A DNA stretch of 64,000 nucleotides, taken from Hasllibacter sp. MH4015 (GTDB taxonomy: Bacteria; Pseudomonadota; Alphaproteobacteria; Rhodobacterales; Rhodobacteraceae). The notes under the pieces are model-generated. The model ran no database searches and was not told the DNA's origin. It saw only the letters and a list, made by a program, of their open reading frames with translations. Where the stretch lies: the NCBI RefSeq assembly GCF_020177575.1, contig NZ_JAHTBK010000001.1:1919875-1983874 (forward strand). Direction: 5' to 3'. Positions within the stretch are counted from its first letter, which is position 1, and each line of letters begins with the position of its first letter. The translations under genes and the position numbers were made by a program. Positions 9,154-17,390 of the stretch are shown here, in pieces.

Positions 9154-10362
9154 TCACATAGGACGGTTTTCCGCCCGCTGCACCCCTATTGCGACAGAAA
9201 CGATGGCCAGCGCGCCCGCGCATCCCGCCCCGATCAGCGCGGGACCGATCCCGGTGATATCCGCCACCAATCCAAGGCCGAAGGCACCGATGGCGACGGT
9301 TCCGAAACCCACCATGATCCATAGGCTCATCACGCGGCCCCGCAATTCATCGGGCAGATCGGTCTGGATCGCGGCCTGGAGGCTCACCCCGCACCAGGTG
9401 GAGGTTAGGCCAGCCAGGGCCGTTGCCGCCAGCGCAAGGGGCCAGGTCGGCGCCGCCCCCATCGCGATCACCGCCCCCTGCCCGGCCAAGGCCGCGGCCC
9501 AGACCGCCAGCGGGATGCGCGCCCCCACCGCGCCCACGCCCGCAGCCTTCAGGACCGCCGAGACAAGCGCCCCGGCGCCTGCCGCCGCCGTCAGGAAGCC
9601 CAAGCCCGCCGCCCCGCGTCCGAACCCGCCATCGGCCAGGACCGGCAGCACCTCCAACGCGCCGCGGGTCGAGGTGGCGAAGATCAACGTGATCAGAAGC
9701 GCGCGCCGGATCAGCGGCGTCGCGGCGGCATGGGCAAAGCCCTGCACCAGATCCCGCCAGAACGGTGCGGCGTCACGCGGCGGCAGGTTGCGCGGTCGCA
9801 GGGCCGGCAAAACTGCCAGCATCGGCAAATAGCACAGCGCCGCGATCCACAGGGCCGTCGACCCGCCCGCCGTGGCGATGATCCAGCCCGCGAAAACCGG
9901 GGCCACCAACCGCGCGATATTGAAATTGAGCGCGGTGGCCGAGATGACGTGCTGCACCATCTCCTTGTCCACCAGCCTAGGGCCAAGGGACATGCGCAAG
10001 GGATGATGCGCGGCCGAGATCAGGCCGATCACCGCAGCCGCGACGCCAAGCCCAAATGCGCCCACGTCACGGGCGACAAATGCCATGATCGCCAGCGTCA
10101 GGGCCATGGACAGGTTCGTCACCAAAGCGCCCCGGCGAATGTCGATCCGGTCGGCCATCACCCCGAATAGCGGGCCGAACAGGATCGTGGGCAACAGGCT
10201 CAACCCCGCGACGATGCCCACCACACCCGCCGATCCCGTCCGTTCCCAGGCCAGCCACGACAAGGTGACGCGCTGGATCCAGATCGCCTGGACCGCGAAG
10301 AACACGCCGGTGAAAAACAGCCGGAACTGCCGGTCGGCAAAGGCGCCACCGGCGATCAACAC
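9154..10362 (-). CDS. MFS transporter, EntS/DUF894-like exporter
   Basis: This 402-aa protein has about twelve hydrophobic segments and the MFS loop signature GVMADRIDIRRG between helices 2 and 3. Overall it resembles the EntS-like exporters of small hydrophobic compounds, but no substrate can be inferred. The likely start is a GTG ending at base 10362; an ATG two bases upstream is out of frame. It is followed after 34 bases by mrp on the same strand, which may be cotranscribed. Confidence 0.85.
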   Translation of the reverse strand: MLIAGGAFADRQFRLFFTGVFFAVQAIWIQRVTLSWLAWERTGSAGVVGIVAGLSLLPTILFGPLFGVMADRIDIRRGALVTNLSMALTLAIMAFVARDVGAFGLGVAAAVIGLISAAHHPLRMSLGPRLVDKEMVQHVISATALNFNIARLVAPVFAGWIIATAGGSTALWIAALCYLPMLAVLPALRPRNLPPRDAAPFWRDLVQGFAHAAATPLIRRALLITLIFATSTRGALEVLPVLADGGFGRGAAGLGFLTAAAGAGALVSAVLKAAGVGAVGARIPLAVWAAALAGQGAVIAMGAAPTWPLALAATALAGLTSTWCGVSLQAAIQTDLPDELRGRVMSLWIMVGFGTVAIGAFGLGLVADITGIGPALIGAGCAGALAIVSVAIGVQRAENRPM

Positions 10363-10434
10363 ATGGTTAACCCAAGGGAATGTAACGGAAATGTGTTATG
10401 CGTTCGCTGCATAGCAGCATTTCCGCAATGGCGA

Positions 10435-10462
10435 TTGTGCATGTGCAGCATTCCCCTATCTT
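10435..10462 (+). promoter_or_regulatory. Candidate promoter for the DUF1127-sRNA unit
   Basis: TTGTGC at 10435-10440 and TATCTT at 10457-10462 are spaced by 16 bases and read toward the DUF1127 gene, implying a leader of about 90 bases. A second candidate nearer the gene, CTTGAA at 10514-10519 with CAAACC after 17 bases, has a perfect match to the -35 element described for RpoH-type sigma factors of Rhodobacter but a poor -10. The related unit in R. sphaeroides is stress-induced through RpoHI/RpoHII. Confidence 0.4.
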
Positions 10463-10558
10463 CAATGTCAACGGGCCGGCAAGAATGCCAATGCCCAACA
10501 CAATGGACGGCCGCTTGAACAGGTCAACGCGCTGTCCAAACCGTTCGATGAGGATGAT

Positions 10559-10780
10559 ATGGCATACGTAGCAGGCAACCGCACTTCCACCGTTTCTTTC
10601 GGCACCCGGATCACCGAGATGGGTGCCCATGCGGTCGAGGCGTACAGGAATTGGCGCGTTTATCGCAACACGCTCAACGAGCTGAGCGACATGAGCGCGC
10701 GGGAGATGGCCGATCTGGGCATCAACCCCACCATGATCCGGCGCATCGCGCTGGAAGCGGCTTACGGCAAGACCGCCTGA
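10559..10780 (+). CDS. Small DUF1127 protein (CcsR-associated type)
   Basis: This 73-aa protein has a C-terminal DUF1127 motif (NELSDMSAREMADLGI, then an arginine-rich IRRIA stretch). Small arginine-rich DUF1127 proteins in alphaproteobacteria are linked to stress, phosphate and carbon metabolism and to RNA-related functions, but this one's role is unknown. GAGGATGAT just before the ATG serves as ribosome binding site. The hairpins that follow match the arrangement of R. sphaeroides RSP_6037, whose mRNA 3' part is processed into CcsR sRNAs, so the gene is probably the 5' part of one transcript with them. Confidence 0.88.
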   Translation: MAYVAGNRTSTVSFGTRITEMGAHAVEAYRNWRVYRNTLNELSDMSAREMADLGINPTMIRRIALEAAYGKTA

Positions 10781-10795
10781 GCCACATCAGAGATA

Positions 10796-10867
10796 CCGAA
10801 CCTCACTCCTCCCTTCGAGGTTCGGGTCAGCGGGCTGCACCAAACCCTCCCTTCGGTCGCACCCGCT
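10796..10867 (+). ncRNA. Cuckoo/CcsR-type sRNA 1 (two anti-SD hairpins)
   Basis: Hairpin 1 pairs 10796-10804 with 10817-10825 (9 bp) and exposes CTCCTCCC at 10806-10813 in its loop. Hairpin 2 pairs 10829-10841 with 10855-10867, with one unpaired C on each side, and exposes CCCTCCC at 10845-10851. A pair of stem-loops with an anti-Shine-Dalgarno CCUCCUCCC-type loop is the defining form of the Cuckoo RNA family. It lies 16 bases after the DUF1127 stop on the same strand. Confidence 0.82.
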
Positions 10868-10898
10868 TCGACATACGGCCGCTCAAGGCCGACCCCAT

Positions 10899-10967
10899 CG
10901 GTCCCGTTCCTCCCAATTGGGGCCGTGACGACCGGCGCTCCTCCTTCTCCTCCCTTAGGAGGACGCC
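10899..10967 (+). ncRNA. Cuckoo/CcsR-type sRNA 2 (two anti-SD hairpins)
   Basis: Hairpin 3 pairs 10899-10905 with 10919-10925 (7 bp, one G-U) around a loop carrying TTCCTCCC at 10907-10914. Hairpin 4 pairs 10934-10944 with 10958-10967 (one bulged C) around CTCCTCCC at 10947-10954. The stems differ in sequence from unit 1 while the loop octamer is kept, so the loop appears to be under selection. A small extra stem, CGGCC/GGCCG at 10876-10891, lies before it. Confidence 0.8.
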
Positions 10968-10972
10968 ACCTG

Positions 10973-11060
10973 GATGCTCTCTCTCCTCCCATTGGGAGCA
11001 TCTGATTTTCGGCGGTGATGGTCCTCTCCTCCCTTGGACCGTCACCGCTTTTTTCTTTTC
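10973..11060 (+). ncRNA. Cuckoo/CcsR-type sRNA 3 with terminal Rho-independent terminator
   Basis: Hairpin 5 pairs 10973-10981 with 10994-11002 around CTCCTCCC at 10983-10990. Hairpin 6 is the strongest: 13 bp between 11012-11024 and 11036-11048 with one G-U pair, loop TCTCCTCCCTT, directly followed by TTTTTTCTTTTC at 11049-11060. This last hairpin therefore acts both as an anti-SD loop and as the terminator of the whole DUF1127-sRNA transcript. Confidence 0.83.
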
Positions 11061-11066
11061 CGGATG

Positions 11067-11519
11067 TCAGGCGCGCAGGTCTTTGGGCGATCCCATGACC
11101 ACGAAGGTCGTGATCGTGGCAACCTGCGGCAGCGCGCCCAGAATATCGGTATGAAAGCGTTTATAGGCGATCAGGTCCGCCACCTCGACCCGGAGCAGAT
11201 ATTCCACGGTGCCAGTAATGTTGTGGCACTCGCGCACCTCCTCTGCGGCGGCCACAGCCTGTTCGAACGCCTCCTGCGCGCCCTTGGTGTGCAGTCCGAG
11301 GCCCACGGTGATGTAGGCGACGAACCCGATACCCAGCTTGCCCGGGTCAAGCACCGCGCGGTAGCCACGGATCACACCCGTCGCCTCCAGCGCCTGCACA
11401 CGCCGCAAAGTGGCCGAGGGGGACAAGGCCACCTTCTCCGCCAGGTCGAGGTTCGAGATCCGGCCGTCCCGCGCCAGCACACGCAATATCTGCCGGTCTT
11501 TGTCGTCCATATTCGCCAT
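11067..11519 (-). CDS. Lrp/AsnC family transcriptional regulator
   Basis: This 150-aa regulator has an N-terminal winged-helix DNA-binding domain (about 1-60, with DRQILRVLARDGR and LSPSATLRRVQ) and a C-terminal RAM/AsnC ligand domain that usually binds an amino acid. The ATG ending at 11519 has a GAAGG about ten bases upstream; an internal ATG at 11510 is the alternative. It is divergent from a LysE-type exporter 72 bases away, the classic arrangement of a regulator that induces an amino-acid exporter. Its 3' end meets the Cuckoo-array terminator. Confidence 0.9.
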   Translation of the reverse strand: MANMDDKDRQILRVLARDGRISNLDLAEKVALSPSATLRRVQALEATGVIRGYRAVLDPGKLGIGFVAYITVGLGLHTKGAQEAFEQAVAAAEEVRECHNITGTVEYLLRVEVADLIAYKRFHTDILGALPQVATITTFVVMGSPKDLRA

Positions 11520-11553
11520 TAGTTGCAAACCTTCGCACGAAACACGGCACTTC

Positions 11554-11566
11554 GCAATTTCATTGC
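11554..11566. promoter_or_regulatory. Inverted repeat between lrp-type gene and lysE-type gene
   Basis: GCAAT-TTC-ATTGC is a perfect 5+3+5 inverted repeat in the 72-base divergent intergenic region, 25 bases before the LysE start. CTTCGCA also occurs twice as a direct repeat at 11531-11537 and 11550-11556. Either could be the operator of the adjacent Lrp-type regulator; this is inference from position and symmetry. Confidence 0.4.
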
Positions 11567-11591
11567 CTCACATCCCGCCTAATGTTGCGCA

Positions 11592-12203
11592 ATGACCTTC
11601 GAACTCCTCTCCGCACTCGTGCTTTTCGCCTTCGCCTCCTCGATCACGCCGGGGCCGAACAACATCATGCTCATGGCGTCGGGTGCGAATTTCGGACTGC
11701 GGCGGACGCTGCCGCACATGTTCGGCGTCTCCATCGGCCATTCCGCGATGACCCTGATCCTTGGCCTCGGGCTGGTGCAGGTGTTCGACCTGATCCCGTG
11801 GCTGCGAATGGCACTGACCCTGGTATCGGTGGCCTATCTTCTTTGGCTGGCTTGGAAGGTGGCGAATGCCGCGCCACCCGCCGACGCGCCCGAGGATGCG
11901 CGGCCCCTGACCTTCCTGCAAGCCGCCTGTTTCCAATGGGTCAATCCCAAGGCGATCTACATGTCGATCTATGCCCAGACCACCTTCGCCCCGCCCGATG
12001 GCGGGTGGCTGGGGGCCGTTGCGGTGGCCGTGATCTTCGGCATGGTCAACATCCCCTCTGTCGCGACATGGGCTTGGGGCGGGGTGCAGGTGCGGCGCTG
12101 GCTCGACGGGCCGGGGCGCTTGCGCGCATTCAACTGGACCATGGCGGGCCTGCTGGTCCTGTCTCTTTACCCGCTGGTGGCCAGCGGCTTCAGCCCGGAT
12201 TGA
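11592..12203 (+). CDS. LysE/RhtB family amino-acid exporter
   Basis: This 203-aa membrane protein has about six helices and the family N-terminal signature SITPGPNNIMLMASGANFG. LysE-type proteins export amino acids or their derivatives across the inner membrane. The gene is divergent from an Lrp-type regulator, which suggests amino-acid-responsive expression. Its last 14 bases overlap a convergent gene. The substrate is unknown. Confidence 0.92.
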   Translation: MTFELLSALVLFAFASSITPGPNNIMLMASGANFGLRRTLPHMFGVSIGHSAMTLILGLGLVQVFDLIPWLRMALTLVSVAYLLWLAWKVANAAPPADAPEDARPLTFLQAACFQWVNPKAIYMSIYAQTTFAPPDGGWLGAVAVAVIFGMVNIPSVATWAWGGVQVRRWLDGPGRLRAFNWTMAGLLVLSLYPLVASGFSPD

Positions 12204-12759
12204 TCGACACGCCGCCCGCAAACAGCGGGATCAACGCGATCGGGTCCCGGTCCGCCTGCTCCACCCCGCCATAGAAGACGTGTTGCAGCAATTGGCCCTC
12301 GACCAAAGGGTCATAGGTGTACCTGAAACACGCATCGGGAGTGGAGCCTTCGCGGAACGTCTCAACCAGACCCGGCAATTCCGCATCCGGGCGGCTGTTC
12401 AAGCCCGACAGGCTGAACGGGAACCGATACCCCTCCGCCTCTCGCGCGGACAATAGACCTTGAGTCTCGTGGTCGATGCACAGCGCGTCGCCGTCCCACT
12501 CGATCCGGAATTCCAGTACGGACATCGGCTCGTCCCACGTGGCGCTCGCCGATTGCAGCACCGTGTGATCGTCGTTGAACTCGGTATAGAGCTCCGCCCA
12601 AGCACAGGAAAAGCGCGGCGACGGATAATAGCAAAACACCGATTCCCGCATATGCGTCTCCAACTGGTCGCGGGTCAGGAAACCGTCGGATTGGGCAACG
12701 GCGGGCCATGCAAGCAACGCAGCGGCGGAATACAGGATGCCAACGTGGCGAAACGGCAT
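12190..12759 (-). CDS. Hypothetical secreted protein
   Basis: I do not recognise this 189-aa protein. It starts with a likely Sec signal peptide (hydrophobic stretch about 7-20, probable cleavage after AVAQ), so it is probably periplasmic. The mature part is acidic, with three cysteines (VFCYYPSPRFSCAW and SACFRYTY-like spacing further on) and many aromatic residues. Its 3' end overlaps the LysE-type gene by 14 bases on the opposite strand. Codon use looks normal for the window. Confidence 0.65.
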   Translation of the reverse strand: MPFRHVGILYSAAALLAWPAVAQSDGFLTRDQLETHMRESVFCYYPSPRFSCAWAELYTEFNDDHTVLQSASATWDEPMSVLEFRIEWDGDALCIDHETQGLLSAREAEGYRFPFSLSGLNSRPDAELPGLVETFREGSTPDACFRYTYDPLVEGQLLQHVFYGGVEQADRDPIALIPLFAGGVSINPG

Positions 12760-13006
12760 GGCGGACCTCTTTGGTTTGGAAAATGCGGACCAGCCCTGAC
12801 CCTAGGCGATGGTCGGCAAAAGTCGATAGCGGGAATACCCGCGCTTTTCGCCTCCGAAGGCGTGGGTGAGCGCGGTGGGGAGCATCGCGGACCACTGCGC
12901 CGTCAGTGTATGAATCCCGGAGATGAGAAGCGCCTAGGGCACCGCCGTGGGACACGAAAAACAGCACACCGCACCGCAGAAGTCGTCACGATATAGGCGA
13001 CCGGCC

Positions 13007-15493
13007 TCAAAACGGCACGTCACCGCTTTCACCCGCCGCCACAAGGAACCGGCCCACGACGTGTTTGCTGCCCGCCTTGTCGAACTCGATGGCCAGCTTG
13101 TCGCCCTCAACCGACATCACTTCGCCATAGCCGAATTTCTGGTGAAACACCCGGTCGCCGATGGAAAAGGCGCTGACGGCCTCTGCGTCGATGGTCATGG
13201 TCTTGGCCTCGGACGGCTGGCGCAGGCTTCGCTGGCCCTGGTTGGCCTGCAAGCGCCGCCAGCCCGGGGAATTGTAGACATCGGCCCGCGCCGCGCGGTC
13301 GTGCAGGTTGCTGCCCGCCATGCTCTGCTCGACCGGGCTGGCGCTGGCCGCCATCCCTCCCTGGTGGCCGTAGAGGCCGGGCGGCGTCAGGACCTCCACA
13401 TGTTCCTCGGGCAATTCGTCGATGAAGCGGCTGGGCATCTGGCTTTGCCATTGGCCGTAGACGCGGCGGTTTCCGGCGAAGGAAATGGTGCAGACCTCTT
13501 CCGCCCGCGTGATGCCGACATAAGCCAGCCTCCGTTCTTCTTCGAGGCCGGTCAGGCCGCTCTCGTCCATGCTGCGCTGGGAGGGAAACAAGCCATCCTC
13601 CCAGCCCGGTAAGAAGATCGCGGGAAATTCCAGGCCCTTGGCCGCGTGCAGCGTCATCAGGGTGACTTTCGGCTCCGCATCATCGGATTCATTGTCCATG
13701 ATAAGCGAGACATGTTCGAGAAACCCTTGCAGGTTCTCGAAGCTTTCCAGCGCCTTGACCAGTTCCTTGAGGTTCTCCAGCCGCCCCGGCGCCTCCGGCG
13801 TCTTGTCGTTTTGCCAATGGGCGGTGTAGCCGGATTCATCGAGGATAATCTCGGCCAGTTCAATATGGTTAATCCCATCAGGTGCACCCTCGACCAAGTG
13901 CTCGAACTCTCCGGCATTTGGCCCGTCGTCCTCTATCAGGTCACCGTCAATTGGGATCCTTTGAAAAGTAGGGCGCATCAATTGCCGCCAGCGCGCGATA
14001 CCCTCGACCAGCTCACCCAGCGCTTTGCCGCCTTTCCCGCCAATGGCCTGCGCTCGCACGCACAGCCGCGCACCCTCCAGGAGGCTGACCCCGTTGGACC
14101 GCGCCATGCGGAAAATCGTCTGCTGCGCCTTGTCGCCGAGGCCCCGCTTGGGCGTATTCACGATCCGCTCGAAGGCCAGATCGTCGTCGGGTGATACGAC
14201 GATCCGGAAATAGGCCATCGCGTCCCGGATCTCCATCCGCTCGTAAAAGCGCGGGCCGCCGATCACGCGGTAAGGCAGGCCGATGGTCAGGAACCGGTCC
14301 TCGAACGCGCGCATCTGGTGCGACGCGCGCACGAGGATCGCGATGGAGTTCGGGCCGATCGGGTCCATGCCTCGCGTGCCCTGGCCCATCGCCTCGATCT
14401 CTTCGCCGACCCAGCGGGCCTCCTCGTCCCCGTCCCAATGGCCGATCAGGCGGACCTTTTCGCCGTCTTCCCCGTCGGTCCAAAGCGTTTTTCCCAGTCG
14501 GCCCTTGTTGCCTGCGATCACACCGGACGCCGCCGCCAGAATATGCCCGGTGGAGCGGTAATTCTGCTCCAGCCGCACGACCTTCGCGCCGGGAAAATCC
14601 TTCTCGAACCGCAGGATGTTGCCCACCTCCGCGCCGCGCCAGCCGTAGATCGACTGGTCATCGTCACCCACACAACAGATGTTCTTGTGGCCCGCCGCCA
14701 GAAGCCGCAGCCACAGATATTGGGCGACGTTCGTGTCCTGATACTCATCCACGAGGATGTAGCGGAACCAGCGCTGGTATTGCGCCAGAAGGTCCTCGTT
14801 TTCCTGGAAGATGCGGATCATGTGCAGCAACAGATCGCCGAAATCGCACGCGTTCAGCTCCCTCAGGCGCTGCTGGTATTGCGCGTAAAGCTCCACGCCA
14901 AGGTGATTGAACGCGCCGTGATCCGCCGACGGCACCTTGTCGGGCAGAAGCGCGCGGTTCTTCCAGCCGTCGATGATCGAGCCCAGCGCGCGGGCGGGCC
15001 AGCGTTTTTCGTCAATGTCGGCGGCGATAATGAGTTGCTTGAGCAGCCGGTTCTGATCGTCGGTATCGAGGATGGTGAAGTTCGATTTCAGGTCCACGAG
15101 TTCCGCATGACGCCGCAAGAGCTTCACACAGATCGCATGGAACGTACCCAGCCACGGCATCCCTTCGGCCGGTTGGCCCAGCAGCTGGCCGACCCGGTTC
15201 TTCATCTCCCGCGCGGCCTTGTTGGTGAAGGTCACGGCCAGGATCTCGTTCGGGCGCGCGGTGCCGGTGGATAGCAGATGCGCGATCCGCGCGGTCAGGG
15301 CGCGGGTCTTGCCGGTGCCCGCACCCGCCAGCATCAGGACCGGACCTTCCAATTGCATGACCGCCTCGATCTGCGCGGGGTTCAGGCCATCCATATAGGG
15401 GGTCGCCCCACCGGGACGGGCGGCCATGGCGCGGGCGGCAAGCGACGAGGTCGCCGCCGCCTCGAACGCATCGGAATCGTCGTAACTGCTCAT
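13007..15493 (-). CDS. uvrD: ATP-dependent DNA helicase UvrD/PcrA
   Basis: This superfamily 1A 3'-5' helicase acts in nucleotide excision repair, mismatch repair and removal of RecA or stalled polymerases. It has 828 aa from the ATG at 15493; the frame stays open further upstream but with no coding character. Visible motifs are the Walker A GAGTGKT near residue 54, DEYQDTN, GDDDQSIYGWRG, QNYRS and TLHAAKGLEF. The C-terminal segment (VFHQKFGYGEVMSVEGDKL) is the Tudor-like tail that binds RNA polymerase in PcrA/UvrD. It stands alone. Confidence 0.95.
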   Translation of the reverse strand: MSSYDDSDAFEAAATSSLAARAMAARPGGATPYMDGLNPAQIEAVMQLEGPVLMLAGAGTGKTRALTARIAHLLSTGTARPNEILAVTFTNKAAREMKNRVGQLLGQPAEGMPWLGTFHAICVKLLRRHAELVDLKSNFTILDTDDQNRLLKQLIIAADIDEKRWPARALGSIIDGWKNRALLPDKVPSADHGAFNHLGVELYAQYQQRLRELNACDFGDLLLHMIRIFQENEDLLAQYQRWFRYILVDEYQDTNVAQYLWLRLLAAGHKNICCVGDDDQSIYGWRGAEVGNILRFEKDFPGAKVVRLEQNYRSTGHILAAASGVIAGNKGRLGKTLWTDGEDGEKVRLIGHWDGDEEARWVGEEIEAMGQGTRGMDPIGPNSIAILVRASHQMRAFEDRFLTIGLPYRVIGGPRFYERMEIRDAMAYFRIVVSPDDDLAFERIVNTPKRGLGDKAQQTIFRMARSNGVSLLEGARLCVRAQAIGGKGGKALGELVEGIARWRQLMRPTFQRIPIDGDLIEDDGPNAGEFEHLVEGAPDGINHIELAEIILDESGYTAHWQNDKTPEAPGRLENLKELVKALESFENLQGFLEHVSLIMDNESDDAEPKVTLMTLHAAKGLEFPAIFLPGWEDGLFPSQRSMDESGLTGLEEERRLAYVGITRAEEVCTISFAGNRRVYGQWQSQMPSRFIDELPEEHVEVLTPPGLYGHQGGMAASASPVEQSMAGSNLHDRAARADVYNSPGWRRLQANQGQRSLRQPSEAKTMTIDAEAVSAFSIGDRVFHQKFGYGEVMSVEGDKLAIEFDKAGSKHVVGRFLVAAGESGDVPF

Positions 15494-15681
15494 GGGCGCA
15501 AGAATAGGGTTTGTTGGCGCAAAGGGGAAGGTTTGTTCGCAGATTGTTCCGCTTGCGCGAATTGCGCCGTCGGACCGGGGCGCTGCCCCGGACCCCGAGG
15601 TATTTGGGAAGCAAAGAGGGGCGGGCGCAATTATCGTCGAATTTGATTGAGTTGCAGCCCCGGGGGCGGTTTTGTGCCGGG

Positions 15682-16848
15682 ATGGATTTGCATGCACGCT
15701 ACCCGGCCCTTCAGGACCTCAAGGCGCGCGCCCGGCGGCGCATCCCCCATTTCGTGTGGGAATACCTCGATAGCGCCACGGGGGCCGAAGCGACGGCGCG
15801 GCGCAATCGCGCGGCGCTCGACACGGTGCTGATGCGGCCCGCCGCTTTGCGGGGGGAGATTGTGCCGGATCTCGCCACGATCTTGCTCGGGCGCAACTAT
15901 CCCGTCCCGTTCGGCATCGCACCCGTGGGCATGTCCGGGCTGATCTGGCCCGAGGCAGAGGTGCTCCTTGCCCGCCACGCCGCCGCCGCCGGCATTCCCT
16001 ATTGCCTTTCGACCGTGGCGACGGTGGTGCCGGAGCGGATCGGCCCTGACGTCGGCGATCAGGGATGGTTCCAGATGTATCCGCCCAAGGCGCCCGAGAT
16101 ACGCGACGACATGCTCGCGCGCGCCAAGGCGGCTGGCTTTCACACGCTCGTGCTGACCGTTGACGTTCCCGCGGCCTCCCGCCGGGAACGCCAGATCCGG
16201 GGCGGGCTTGTGCAACCGCCCCGCCTGACCCCGCGCCTGCTGGCCCAGGTTGCGCGCTGCCCGGCCTGGGCCGCGGGCATCAGCGCGGGCGGCATGCCCC
16301 GAATGCGCCTGATGGACAGCTATGCCGCAGACCTGGCGAGGGGCCCCCTGCCCTCCACCGCCCATGTCGGCTACCTCCTGCGGGCCGCGCCGGATTGGGA
16401 CTACGTCGCGACCTTGCGCGATCTCTGGGACGGGGCATTCATCCTCAAGGGCGTGATGGAGCCGGAGGTTGCGGGCCGCGCCGAAAGCCTCGGCGTCGAT
16501 GCTATCTGGGTGTCGAACCATGCGGGTCGGCAATTCGACGGCGCACCGGGTGCGCTTGCGATCCTGCCCGAGATCCGCACCGCCACGTCCCTTCCGCTGA
16601 TCTTCGACAGTGGCGTCGAGGGCGGGCTGGACGTGCTGCGCGCTCTGGCGATGGGTGCGGATTTCGTGATGATGGGGCGCGCGTGGCATTACGCGTTGGG
16701 CGCGTTGGGGCGCGACGGCCCGGCCCATTGGCACGATATCCTTGTCAAGGACATGGTGGCCAACATGGGCCAGATCGGGGCGCGAAACCTCTCCGACCTT
16801 TCCGCGCGCCTTATCCGCCCGCGGACAGGGCCAGCGTCCGATCCCTGA
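15682..16848 (+). CDS. lldD: FMN-dependent alpha-hydroxy-acid dehydrogenase (LldD type)
   Basis: This 388-aa TIM-barrel flavoprotein oxidises an L-2-hydroxy acid, most often L-lactate, and passes electrons to the respiratory chain or oxygen. The ATG at 15682 starts an N-terminus typical of the family (RARRRIPHFVWEYLDSATG). Family features include the FMN segment PFGIAPVGMSG, a QMYPPK strand, and the catalytic SNHAGRQFDG near residue 277 with the proton-accepting His. The substrate is not fixed by the sequence: lactate, mandelate and glycolate enzymes look alike. Its last 38 bases overlap a convergent small gene. Confidence 0.85.
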   Translation: MDLHARYPALQDLKARARRRIPHFVWEYLDSATGAEATARRNRAALDTVLMRPAALRGEIVPDLATILLGRNYPVPFGIAPVGMSGLIWPEAEVLLARHAAAAGIPYCLSTVATVVPERIGPDVGDQGWFQMYPPKAPEIRDDMLARAKAAGFHTLVLTVDVPAASRRERQIRGGLVQPPRLTPRLLAQVARCPAWAAGISAGGMPRMRLMDSYAADLARGPLPSTAHVGYLLRAAPDWDYVATLRDLWDGAFILKGVMEPEVAGRAESLGVDAIWVSNHAGRQFDGAPGALAILPEIRTATSLPLIFDSGVEGGLDVLRALAMGADFVMMGRAWHYALGALGRDGPAHWHDILVKDMVANMGQIGARNLSDLSARLIRPRTGPASDP

Positions 16849-17221
16849 GCATCCGGGAATGTTGGGACATCACCAGCCTGAGCGCCGTGTTCACATGGAC
16901 CACGCGGAACGCCACGTCTGCACGCGCCGCCGTCACCTCCAGCTCCCACTGATGCGTGTCCTCCACCCCGTCGCGGTCGATCACGATCACCATCGGCTCA
17001 AGGCCCCGCAAGACCGCGCCCGACACGGCCTGAACGATGCTGTCGCGCGCGCTGGCGGTATTGTCGAACCCCACTTCGATATAGTGGGTGTCGGTGATGC
17101 AATCGGCCCGGATGTAGCCCGCATCATCGACCAGCCGTATATCCGTGCGCACCTCATCCGTACCGCCGAACATGGCGGTGCAGATCGCGGCGGCGAGGAA
17201 AGGTTCGGCAAATCCGGTCAT
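16811..17221 (-). CDS. Hypothetical protein
   Basis: This 136-aa protein is not recognised. The N-terminus (MTGFAEPFLAAAICTAMFGG) may be a weak signal or membrane-associated segment; the rest is mixed with no clear motif, including a YIEVGFDNTASARDS stretch. The ATG at 17221 is preferred over one two codons upstream. The 3' end overlaps the alpha-hydroxy-acid dehydrogenase gene by 38 bases, so either the final residues are real in both or this gene is over-called. Confidence 0.5.
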   Translation of the reverse strand: MTGFAEPFLAAAICTAMFGGTDEVRTDIRLVDDAGYIRADCITDTHYIEVGFDNTASARDSIVQAVSGAVLRGLEPMVIVIDRDGVEDTHQWELEVTAARADVAFRVVHVNTALRLVMSQHSRMLRDRTLALSAGG

Positions 17222-17283
17222 GGGCAATCGTTAACAAATCGTTAACGCGGCTGCCAGTGCAGCGTGCCGGACCGGTTAACGGG

Positions 17284-17315
17284 CGGGTGCGATGTCGGAG
17301 ATACAAGCGCACCCG
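17284..17315. other. 8-bp stem-loop in pyc upstream region
   Basis: CGGGTGCG at 17284-17291 pairs perfectly with CGCACCCG at 17308-17315 around a 16-base loop. No T-rich tail follows on either strand, so it is not an obvious terminator. It lies in the 270-base gap between the hypothetical gene and pyc. Confidence 0.4.
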
Positions 17316-17390
17316 TCGCGATCGCAACTTGCCCTTCCGTAACGTGCCGCTTACCAATGCTGCAACTGCGAAAGGACACGCGACCGGTTC

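Noticed and set aside
10762-11001. Open frames on both strands over the Cuckoo hairpins
   Set aside because: Their sequence is fixed by the repeated hairpin loops and they have no coding character; the RNA explanation accounts for the region better.
10796-11048. CRISPR array
   Set aside because: Repeated CTCCTCCC octamers look array-like at first, but the repeats are only eight bases, lie in hairpin loops, have no constant spacing and no cas gene is near.
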